Assembly (NCBI GenBank): GCA_003661865.1 | Contig: QMWY01000077.1 | Span: forward strand, 1-6,172 | Source of the DNA: Thermoprotei archaeon | GTDB lineage: Archaea > Thermoproteota > Thermoprotei_A > Sulfolobales > Ignisphaeraceae | Length of the DNA: 6,172 nt | Direction of reading: 5' to 3' | Shown: positions 1 through 5,367 of the stretch, one piece after another | Layout of the letters: every line of letters begins with the position of its first letter | Position numbering within the stretch: the first letter of the stretch is position 1 | The notes under the pieces: generated by a model | The model's input: the letters and a program-made list of their open reading frames with translations, nothing else | Databases searched by the model: none | What the model was told of the DNA's origin: nothing | Program-made: the position numbers and the translations under genes

Positions 1-1
1 A

Positions 2-1207
2 GTCACGACGGGTGGGGGGGTCACCTCACATACAGCGATCGTTGCCCGCGCCCGATCGGTGCCCTACGTCATAGCCCCTGATCTAGAGCTCTCGGAGGTG
101 CGTGAAGGGGCTACCGCTATCGTTGATGGTCTGAGGGGGTGGGTGGTCCTCGAGCCTGACGAGGATACTGCTATGCGCTACCGAGAGCTCGAGGCTAGGT
201 ACAGGTCCCTGGTAAGGGTCTTTGAGGTCGAGAAGCTCGGAAGGGCGGTGACCACCGATGGTGTGGAGGTCAGCGTGCTATGCAACGTCGGCGGGGTTGA
301 AGAGGTTAGGGCTGCACCCAGCTACGGCTGTGAGGGTGTTGGGCTGTTCCGGGTAGAGTTCCTCTACCTAGCCCGATCGACCCCTCCAAGCGAGGAGGAG
401 ATCAAGTCTGTTCTAGCGAAGAGCCTAGAGCTTATGGAGGGCAGGCCCCTGATCATCAGGGCCCCGGACATAGGTGGCGATAAGGACGTTAGGTTCCTAA
501 GGCTTGAGGAGCCCAACCCGTTCCTAGGGCTTCGGGGGGCTAGGCTCCTGCTGAAGTACCGTGATGAGCTCCTGGTACCGTTCCTAAGAGCTGTCTATAC
601 CCTGCCTAGGCAGGGTGTTGTGAAGCTCATGTTCCCCATGATCTCGGCTGTGGAGGAGGTCGAGGAGCTTACGAGGATCGCAAGAAGTGTCGAGGAGGAG
701 CTGCGGAGCGAAGGTGTTGAGACCCGGGGGGTGGAGCTGGGGATAATGGTTGAGACCCCGTCCGCCGCCCTCATGCTTAGGCAGATAGCGTCGATGAAGC
801 TCATAAGCTTCGTCAGCATCGGCACCAACGACCTTACACAGTACACCCTAGCCGTTGACCGCGGCAACCCAAGCGTTGGCTACCTCTACAGCGATATGCA
901 CCCAGCTGTCCTCCGCCTAGTCAAGGAGGTTGCGGACATTGCTAGGAGCTACGGGATCGAGGTCGATGTCTGTGGAGAACTCGCCGGTAGGGAGCTCGCA
1001 GTCCCCATACTGCTCGGGATGGGGATAAGGAACCTGAGCGTTACCCCGCCAAACGTTGGGAGGGTTAAGTACGTTGTGAGGAGGGTGAGCGCCTCCGAGG
1101 CTAGGGAGGAGCTCGTACCACGGGTCCTAGAGGCTAGGAGCGCTAGGGAGGTTGAGGAGCACGCCCGCGGATTCCTGAAGAAGGTGGGTGTTGAGATCCT
1201 CACCTAG
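2..1207 (+). CDS. ptsI: PTS Enzyme I (PEP-protein phosphotransferase), 5'-truncated by the window edge
   Basis: Enzyme I takes phosphate from PEP onto a histidine and passes it to HPr, starting the cytoplasmic PTS relay. The frame is open from base 2, so the GTG at 59 is internal: bases 2-58 encode TTGGGVTSHTAIVARA, the EI phospho-histidine signature, with the active His at 29-31 (residue 10 of the 401 visible). The PEP-binding barrel follows: GLFRVEFL (Arg117), IRAPDIGGDK (Arg153), KLMFPMIS, VETP (metal-binding Glu251), IGTNDLTQYTLAVDRGN (Asp277) and the catalytic CGELAG (Cys324). The His-to-Cys spacing of 314 is close to the 313 I recall for E. coli EI, so the visible part is collinear and complete. 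About 180 N-terminal residues, including the HPr-binding part, lie outside. TSH and CGELAG separate it from PEP synthase, which has TCH and CGQ. One small deviation is Val for the usual Thr in GLxRTEF. Its stop overlaps the stop of the convergent EIIA gene. Confidence 0.95.
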   Translation, partial: VTTGGGVTSHTAIVARARSVPYVIAPDLELSEVREGATAIVDGLRGWVVLEPDEDTAMRYRELEARYRSLVRVFEVEKLGRAVTTDGVEVSVLCNVGGVEEVRAAPSYGCEGVGLFRVEFLYLARSTPPSEEEIKSVLAKSLELMEGRPLIIRAPDIGGDKDVRFLRLEEPNPFLGLRGARLLLKYRDELLVPFLRAVYTLPRQGVVKLMFPMISAVEEVEELTRIARSVEEELRSEGVETRGVELGIMVETPSAALMLRQIASMKLISFVSIGTNDLTQYTLAVDRGNPSVGYLYSDMHPAVLRLVKEVADIARSYGIEVDVCGELAGRELAVPILLGMGIRNLSVTPPNVGRVKYVVRRVSASEAREELVPRVLEARSAREVEEHARGFLKKVGVEILT

Positions 1208-1656
1208 CCCCTCTTGGAGAACCTCTTCACAGCCTCCTTAACATCCCCTGGGCTCCTAGCCCTCTTCAGTGCCTCTATGAACTCCCGGTTGCTAAGCATA
1301 TCGGCCAGCTGCTGAAGCGCGTTGAGGTGGCTCTTCTTATCAACAGCGGCGAACCCTATCACTATGTACACCGGGTCGTTGGGGGAGCCGAAGTTGACCC
1401 CCCTCCTAAGCACAACTATGCTGAACCCAACCCTGAGCGCCCCATCCTCAGGCCTGGCATGCGGGATCGCGACGCCGGGCGCTATGACGGCGTAGGGCCC
1501 GAGCTCCTTAACTGTCCTGATCATGGCCTCTACGTACTCCTCCCTAGCAACACCACCCCTGACCAGGAGACTGCCGGCGGCCCGAACAGCATCCTCCCAT
1601 GTAGAGACCTCTACGCCCACCTCTATCATATCGTCTAGAGCCTCTAGGAAATCCAC
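1204..1656 (-). CDS. PTS EIIA component, ascorbate (UlaC/SgaA) type
   Basis: Cytoplasmic phosphocarrier that accepts phosphate from phospho-HPr on a histidine and hands it to EIIB. The core YAVIAPGVAIPHARPEDGAL carries the phospho-His (residue 66 from this start) and closely resembles the UlaC/SgaA motif; NDPVYIVIGFAAVDKKSH and a C-terminal helix follow as in that family. With the GTG at 1656 the product is 150 residues, near UlaC's 154. I chose that GTG because GGAGG (1663-1667) lies six bases upstream and the protein then begins as UlaC does; a TTG at 1674 (156 residues) and a GTG at 1662 are alternatives. It lies 49 bases downstream of the SIS gene on the same strand, so cotranscription is likely. 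Its TAG stop shares a CTAG with the stop of Enzyme I. The related PtsN/fructose EIIA family is a less good fit than the UlaC branch. Confidence 0.92.
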   Translation of the reverse strand: MDFLEALDDMIEVGVEVSTWEDAVRAAGSLLVRGGVAREEYVEAMIRTVKELGPYAVIAPGVAIPHARPEDGALRVGFSIVVLRRGVNFGSPNDPVYIVIGFAAVDKKSHLNALQQLADMLSNREFIEALKRARSPGDVKEAVKRFSKRG

Positions 1657-1662
1657 AGACAC

Positions 1663-1667
1663 CCTCC
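1663..1667 (-). promoter_or_regulatory. Ribosome binding site deciding the EIIA start
   Basis: GGAGG on the minus strand with a six-base spacer to the GTG at 1656-1654. The TTG at 1674 has no comparable element upstream, so the shorter EIIA is favoured. The same 5-6 base spacing is seen for the SIS and EIIB genes. Confidence 0.55.
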
Positions 1668-1705
1668 CACCCAAGCAGCCCTAGGTACGGGTGGGAAAAG
1701 GTCGT

Positions 1706-2446
1706 TTAGAGGGGCTTTATCAGCGTCAGGTACTTCTCGACGAACCTAGCGTTCCTCTCCCTACCACCGGGCACGTTAGCGCTCATCCACACCTCTGGCT
1801 CGACGCCACGCTCAACAAGCTTCTCAACAACCCTAGCAACGATCGCCTGCGCTATAAAGGCGCTGACTATTGTGGATACCGGCGCCACCAGCTGCTCAAA
1901 CCCCTCGACTCTGTAGATCGCGTCGCCCCTCGGAACCTTGTTATCTATAACCACGTCCGCAATCTCGAAAAGCCTCTTACCCCACGGGTTCTCCGGAGGC
2001 ACGCTCTTCGAGTACTCAACTGATGTCAGTGCTATGACCTTGAGCCCCCGCTTCCTTGCCTCCATAGCCATCTCAACGGGCACCGCGTTCTTACCCGAGT
2101 TGCTCACTATCATGATGACCGAGCCGGGCTTCACGTAGGTGCTGTCAAGCAGTGCCTTTGCATAGCCCGGTACCCTCTCGAGGAGCGTGCTTTTCAGCGC
2201 CCCATTAAATGCCGAGATCGATATGTCGAGGAGGGGATAGACCCTTACGAGCCCCCCAGCTCTGTAGAACACCTCGAGCGCCAGTATCATCGAGTGGCCC
2301 GTGCCGAAAACGTATAGGAACCCATCGTGCAGCATAGCATCTGTTATCAAGTCAGCGGCCCTCTCCATATTCTCCTTCTCCTCCTTCAGAACCCGGTCGA
2401 TCAGGTCGAAGACCAGGTTCCTAAACTTCACGAAGGCATCGCTCAA
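1706..2446 (-). CDS. SIS-domain sugar-phosphate isomerase-like protein (UPF0309 family)
   Basis: A 246-residue soluble protein with a single SIS (sugar isomerase) domain of the UPF0309 type. Family landmarks are FGTGHS at 47-52, FYRAGGL at 60-66, GALKSTLLERVPGYAKALLD near 82-101, the phosphosugar-binding SNSGKNAVPVEMA at 115-127, and SANVPGG with NAR near the C-terminus. SIS domains bind phosphorylated sugars and catalyse isomerisation, dehydration or lyase steps, or act as regulators. From memory, a Streptomyces relative (SCO4393/NagS) was reported to act on N-acetylglucosamine 6-phosphate; I cannot transfer that activity here with confidence. The TTG start at 2446 is supported by GGGGTGAG five bases upstream; an ATG at 2439 is out of frame. 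Lying directly upstream of EIIA, it probably processes the sugar phosphate delivered by this PTS. Database labels such as phosphoheptose isomerase would be over-specific. Confidence 0.9.
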   Translation of the reverse strand: MSDAFVKFRNLVFDLIDRVLKEEKENMERAADLITDAMLHDGFLYVFGTGHSMILALEVFYRAGGLVRVYPLLDISISAFNGALKSTLLERVPGYAKALLDSTYVKPGSVIMIVSNSGKNAVPVEMAMEARKRGLKVIALTSVEYSKSVPPENPWGKRLFEIADVVIDNKVPRGDAIYRVEGFEQLVAPVSTIVSAFIAQAIVARVVEKLVERGVEPEVWMSANVPGGRERNARFVEKYLTLIKPL

Positions 2447-2451
2447 TACGG

Positions 2452-2459
2452 CTCACCCC
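2452..2459 (-). promoter_or_regulatory. Ribosome binding site of the SIS gene
   Basis: GGGGTGAG on the minus strand, five bases before the TTG at 2446-2444. It contains GGTGA, complementary to the usual archaeal 16S rRNA 3' end, and justifies the non-ATG start. Confidence 0.6.
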
Positions 2460-2477
2460 GTACTCTTTACATCGAGG

Positions 2478-2493
2478 CGAAATAAGTTATTAC
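2478..2493. promoter_or_regulatory. Candidate divergent promoter core (SIS gene / membrane protein)
   Basis: The 83-base gap between the divergent starts at 2446 and 2530 has one clearly AT-rich block, AATAAGTTATT (2481-2491), an 11-base odd palindrome with arms AATAA/TTATT. Placed as a TATA element it would put start sites about 25 bases away on either side, near 2460 on the minus strand and 2512 on the plus strand, giving short leaders for both genes. No consensus BRE is obvious, and the assignment rests on position and composition only. Confidence 0.35.
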
Positions 2494-2529
2494 ATCATGA
2501 ATGGCTAAGCAGTTAAACGGGTTCCGCGG

Positions 2530-3147
2530 ATGCTGATCAACGATCCGGAGCAGCTCTTAGCGGAGTACATGGAGAGAGCGCGGATAGGGGCCAGGATCCT
2601 CGCTATCAGCATAGCTTCGGCAGTGATGCTGTACGTAGCGGGGATCATCGCGCCCGGCCTCTATGACCTATGGCCACTGCTATCCCCCCTGCTCCTAGCG
2701 TCGGCAGTAATCGGAGGATTCTTCAGCTACACCTACGGTTCACGCCTGCAGAGGCTCAAATTCGCCATCCTTCTGTGTAGGGAGGTTGAGGGGGGTACAC
2801 GCGCCTGTAGCTACTTTATAGGTCGACGCGTTGTCGCAGCTACACTTCTCAAGAGCTATATCGTGCTAAACGTTGGTAGGGGGTATGCAGATATAGCCGT
2901 CTGCAAGGTTGGTAGGGAGCACGGAGAGCTTCTAGTGTCTGCAAGACCCAAGGCTATAGATAGGCGAGGTAGGGAGTTGAGGGGTCCTGATGGAGCGTTT
3001 GCTGTGTTGAGGAGGTCACGTATGGATAGAAGTGGTTCTCTTAAGGGCGTCAATTGCATGAACATAGCCTTAAGGAGCCTCAGGAGTGTTAGGGGTCTCG
3101 TAGAGGTTCTTAAAAAGAGTGTTGACCTCGCAACTAAAAACCTCTAG
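2530..3147 (+). CDS. Unrecognised membrane protein with two N-terminal helices and a basic cytoplasmic tail
   Basis: I do not recognise this 205-residue protein. It has a short acidic N-terminus (about 1-20), two adjacent hydrophobic segments (about 22-43 and 47-69, joined by PGLYDLW), then a soluble part of about 135 residues rich in Arg and Lys with four cysteines (83, 93, 125, 176) that form no CxxC pair. The tight hairpin with a large positively charged tail suggests the tail faces the cytoplasm. The ATG at 2530 has no convincing ribosome site upstream, which would suit a short-leader or leaderless transcript from the AT-rich block at 2481-2491. Codon use resembles the neighbours, with no sign of transfer. 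It starts divergently from the SIS gene and ends three bases from the convergent EIIC stop, so it is embedded in the PTS cluster, but a role in transport or sensing is only a guess from position. Confidence 0.8.
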   Translation: MLINDPEQLLAEYMERARIGARILAISIASAVMLYVAGIIAPGLYDLWPLLSPLLLASAVIGGFFSYTYGSRLQRLKFAILLCREVEGGTRACSYFIGRRVVAATLLKSYIVLNVGRGYADIAVCKVGREHGELLVSARPKAIDRRGRELRGPDGAFAVLRRSRMDRSGSLKGVNCMNIALRSLRSVRGLVEVLKKSVDLATKNL

Positions 3148-3150
3148 CTA

Positions 3151-4485
3151 TCAGCTGGGTGGAGGTCCGAGTATTAGGCGCAGCAGCGAGCCGTAGAATA
3201 TGGCCCATATGCCGCAGTCTGCACTCATGCTAAGGCCCGTCAGCCCCAGCTTCTCGAGCCCGAGGAATGGGTAGGCCCATATCGGTAGGTACATGTACCA
3301 GAACCCTGATAGTATGCTCGCCACTATGACCCCCGGTATCCCGCCCCACTCATCCGCTATGATACCCGTTGTTGCGCCAACGAAGAACATGTATATGGCG
3401 TTGGGCAGGATCACCATTGGTGAGCCCGTCATAGCTTGAAGCATAGTCGCGAATATCGTCACTATCACGTGCATTACCACGCCCAGCATCATCGCGGTGG
3501 GTCTGAACGGATAGATCGTGGGTACGTCTAGAGCGGGTACGGCACCTGGGATCACCCGCTCGCTAATCCCCTGGAAGGCGGGTATTATCTCGCCGAGGAA
3601 CGTCCTCACGCCAAAGAGTATGACCTCTACACCGGCGGCGAACATCGCTCCCTGCTGGATCGCCCAGACTATGTAGTTCTTCCCACCGCTGAACTTAGCC
3701 TCAACAACGCCGGGTCCAAGCACTATTACCGGGACTAGGAACACAACAATCATTATCAGCGCCGATATTATGCCGGGCTGCTTTATGAACGCTATCTGCT
3801 GGGGTATCGACAGCTCCTCAGCTCTCCACTTCCTCGCCCTTCCCCCAGTTATCAGATCAATACCCTTAGCCACTATACCTGCGAAGAGGAAGAGGCCAAA
3901 GGACTGGGTATGCCCTATGCTCCACTGCCCCTTCGTTATAGGCTTTACAAAGGGCCATACCATTAGCGGTGCCACGGTGAGGTAAAACGCTAGCATGACT
4001 GTACCTATTGCAACTGCGCCCCAGCCCCTGATTCCCCAGATCTGAAGCACTAGGGCTATGGCGCCGGCCATAGTCCACATCACGTGACCCGTTAGGTAGA
4101 GCTGGCGTATACCAGGTCTCTTGCCAGGTATGAGCCTCACTATAATTACGTGAAGTATGAAGCCCAGCCCGTAGATCGCGCCTATCTCCATACCCAAGCC
4201 CTTAGCTATGGCAGAAGCGGTTGTAACCTCTTCGAGTGTGTAGACTCCGCGGAAGCCGAATGTCGTTACGAACAGGTCATTCAGAGGCGTTAGGGCGTTC
4301 ACGACAGTTAGGGCGCCGGCCACTACTATGAGCAGGGCTATGAAGACCCTCATAAACCCTGAGAACACGTCGGACCAGGATTTCTTCAGCGCTATGAGCC
4401 CTATGGCTGCTATGATCGCTATGGTTAGCGAGGGTATTGACAGTATATCTGTGAATACCTTTAGCACTGTCCACCATACGCTCAC
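3151..4485 (-). CDS. PTS EIIC permease, ascorbate (UlaA/SgaT) type
   Basis: Integral membrane subunit that binds the sugar and moves it inward while EIIB phosphorylates it. The 444-residue product, close to the 465 of E. coli UlaA, is hydrophobic throughout with roughly ten membrane segments. Family motifs are GHTQSF (191-196), NYIVWAIQQGAMFAAGVEVILFGVRTFLGEIIPAFQGI in the 270-307 region, and ERVIPGAVPALDVPTIYPFRPTA (about 309-331). Compared with the second EIIC in this window and with the usual family sequence, GARPALDCP has become GAVPALDVP, which may bear on substrate choice. Two GTG starts compete: 4494 (447 residues) and 4485. I prefer 4485 because GGTG (4495-4492) lies six bases upstream, the spacing used by neighbouring genes. 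It is divergent from the matching EIIB (starts 153 bases apart) and convergent with the membrane protein gene. Confidence 0.93.
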   Translation of the reverse strand: MSVWWTVLKVFTDILSIPSLTIAIIAAIGLIALKKSWSDVFSGFMRVFIALLIVVAGALTVVNALTPLNDLFVTTFGFRGVYTLEEVTTASAIAKGLGMEIGAIYGLGFILHVIIVRLIPGKRPGIRQLYLTGHVMWTMAGAIALVLQIWGIRGWGAVAIGTVMLAFYLTVAPLMVWPFVKPITKGQWSIGHTQSFGLFLFAGIVAKGIDLITGGRARKWRAEELSIPQQIAFIKQPGIISALIMIVVFLVPVIVLGPGVVEAKFSGGKNYIVWAIQQGAMFAAGVEVILFGVRTFLGEIIPAFQGISERVIPGAVPALDVPTIYPFRPTAMMLGVVMHVIVTIFATMLQAMTGSPMVILPNAIYMFFVGATTGIIADEWGGIPGVIVASILSGFWYMYLPIWAYPFLGLEKLGLTGLSMSADCGIWAIFYGSLLRLILGPPPS

Positions 4486-4638
4486 GGAGAACACCCGTCT
4501 AGACTCTTGTCAATATACTGTATGAATTGTTTAGTAATAAGTGTAAAGCATATGCCCGTATAGTACCCTATAACACCACAGTTTTACACAGCTTAATTCC
4601 CAGAGCCGAACTAGTTCTAGTATGCGGAGGTGGGATAC
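4486..4638. promoter_or_regulatory. Divergent promoter/operator region between EIIC and EIIB
   Basis: This 153-base intergenic region should carry promoters for both transporter subunits. For EIIC (minus) the candidate TATA elements are TTATTACTAAA (complement of 4528-4538) and the AT-rich block at 4511-4524. For EIIB (plus) candidates are CTATAA (4569-4574) and TTTTACA (4582-4588), the latter placing a start near 4610 with a leader holding the ribosome site. Two short dyads stand out: ATACTGTAT (4514-4522), framed by CAAT and ATTG from 4511 to 4529-like spacing, and the perfect palindrome GAACTAGTTC (4608-4617) near the predicted EIIB start site. Either could bind a sugar-responsive repressor; none is encoded here. 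Confidence 0.45.
4626..4632 (+). promoter_or_regulatory. Strong ribosome binding site deciding the EIIB start
   Basis: GGAGGTG, a seven-base match to the archaeal Shine-Dalgarno consensus, followed by a six-base spacer and a TTG at 4639. A GTG at 4630 in the same frame lies inside this element and cannot be the start served by it. Confidence 0.75.
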
Positions 4639-4938
4639 TTGAAAAAGCCCCTGAAGATAGTAGCTGTGTGCGGTATGGGTATGGGAACGGTGTTCTTGAT
4701 AAAGAGTAATGTTGAGAGGGTTCTGAGCGAGTTGAAGGTCCCTGCTGAGGTCATAGCGACTAACATATCGAGCCTAAGCACAGGCCCCGATGTCGATATA
4801 ATAGTGGCTAGCGTAGACTTCGAGCAGCAGCTTAAGGGTAGGGGCACAAGGGTTGTGTTACTCAAAAACATACTCGACCGAGAGGAGCTTAAGCAGAAGC
4901 TCATGCCTATCTTAAAGGAGCTAGGGTATCTGAGCTAA
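4639..4938 (+). CDS. PTS EIIB component, ascorbate (UlaB/SgaB) type, intact copy
   Basis: Small cytoplasmic phosphocarrier that takes phosphate from EIIA on a cysteine and transfers it to the sugar bound by EIIC. From the TTG at 4639 the product is 99 residues, the usual length of UlaB (about 101). The phospho-cysteine is Cys11 in KIVAVCGMGMGT, the CxxGxGxS/T loop of the SgaB/lactose EIIB fold; the alternating strands and helices continue with VDIIVAS near the middle and an amphipathic C-terminal helix. The start is set by GGAGGTG six bases upstream; starting at 4630 would add three residues. It is transcribed away from the EIIC gene it should pair with, and ends 37 bases from the end of a second, damaged EIIB gene on the opposite strand. 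The loop has Thr where the damaged copy has Ser-Ser. Confidence 0.92.
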   Translation: MKKPLKIVAVCGMGMGTVFLIKSNVERVLSELKVPAEVIATNISSLSTGPDVDIIVASVDFEQQLKGRGTRVVLLKNILDREELKQKLMPILKELGYLS

Positions 4939-4956
4939 AGCTTGCTGCAACCTCCC

Positions 4957-4966
4957 TCTTTTTTCC
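4957..4966 (+). terminator. Oligo-T terminator after EIIB
   Basis: A run of six T (4959-4964) begins 21 bases past the EIIB stop in a pyrimidine-rich stretch, the usual archaeal intrinsic termination signal. No hairpin precedes it. It lies in the gap between two convergent genes and has no counterpart for the minus-strand gene. Confidence 0.5.
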
Positions 4967-4975
4967 CCAGTCCTC

Positions 4976-5299
4976 CTACACAGGCTCTATCCAGCCCTGC
5001 TCCAGCAGCGCCTTCGTTATCTTCTCCCTCATCTCCTTCTTGTCTACCAGGTTGTTCAGCCCTATCACTATCTTCGCCGCTCCGCGCAGCTCGGATTCGT
5101 GTATCACGGATGCCACGATCATGTCTGCCCCTGCCGCCTTGGCCGTGAGGATCTCCGTCGCCTCGACCCTTGCCGGGATCCCTAGCTCCTTCAACACATC
5201 CTCGACGAACATCTTCATTATGAGTGAGCTCCCCTACCCAACGCCACAGACCGTCAATACCTTGAGGGGTCTATCAAGCTTGTACCTGTACCCCGGCAA
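4976..5299 (-). pseudogene. Second PTS EIIB (UlaB/SgaB type) interrupted by an in-frame TAG
   Basis: A second cysteine-phosphorylated EIIB. The obvious open frame begins only at the ATG at 5218 (80 residues, MKMFVEDVLKE...), lacking the active site. Reading upstream in the same frame gives LKVLTVCGVG, then TAG at 5234-5236, then GSSLIMKMFVEDV, so the phospho-Cys (codon 18) and the rest of the loop are present but separated by a stop. UlaB relatives often carry Gln there (CGxGQGSS), and CAG to TAG is one transition. The likely original start is TTG at 5299, giving 107 codons. Nothing else is damaged: GADMIVAS and the C-terminal helix are normal. It follows the damaged EIIC by 68 bases on the same strand. 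Reinitiation at 5218 would make a protein without the catalytic Cys. Readthrough or a base-call error are the alternatives to a nonsense mutation. Confidence 0.82.
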
Positions 5300-5367
5300 G
5301 GCGGGTCCCCACGCAGGGATTGTGTTTGGGAGGTGTAAAACGCATATCTAGACTAAAACACCGTTCT

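Noticed and set aside
13..19. G7 run as a likely frame error
   Set aside because: The EI signature reads correctly through it (TTGGGVTSH), so its length is right.
59..1207. GTG at 59 as the Enzyme I start
   Set aside because: Upstream codons in frame encode the phospho-histidine signature without a stop, so the gene enters from outside the window.
2..1207. PEP synthase (PpsA) or pyruvate phosphate dikinase
   Set aside because: The active-site TSH and CGELAG motifs and barrel spacing match Enzyme I, not the TCH and CGQ of the dikinases.
1691..2023. Plus-strand open frame of 110 codons opposite the SIS gene
   Set aside because: Antisense shadow; the minus-strand SIS protein fully explains the region.
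4976..5218. A standalone 80-residue protein starting MKMFVEDV
   Set aside because: It is the C-terminal three quarters of an EIIB; the missing loop lies just upstream in the same frame behind a TAG.
5234..5236. Confident pyrrolysine codon
   Set aside because: The expected residue is Gln, TAG terminates at least four other genes here, and no pyrrolysine machinery or downstream element is visible.
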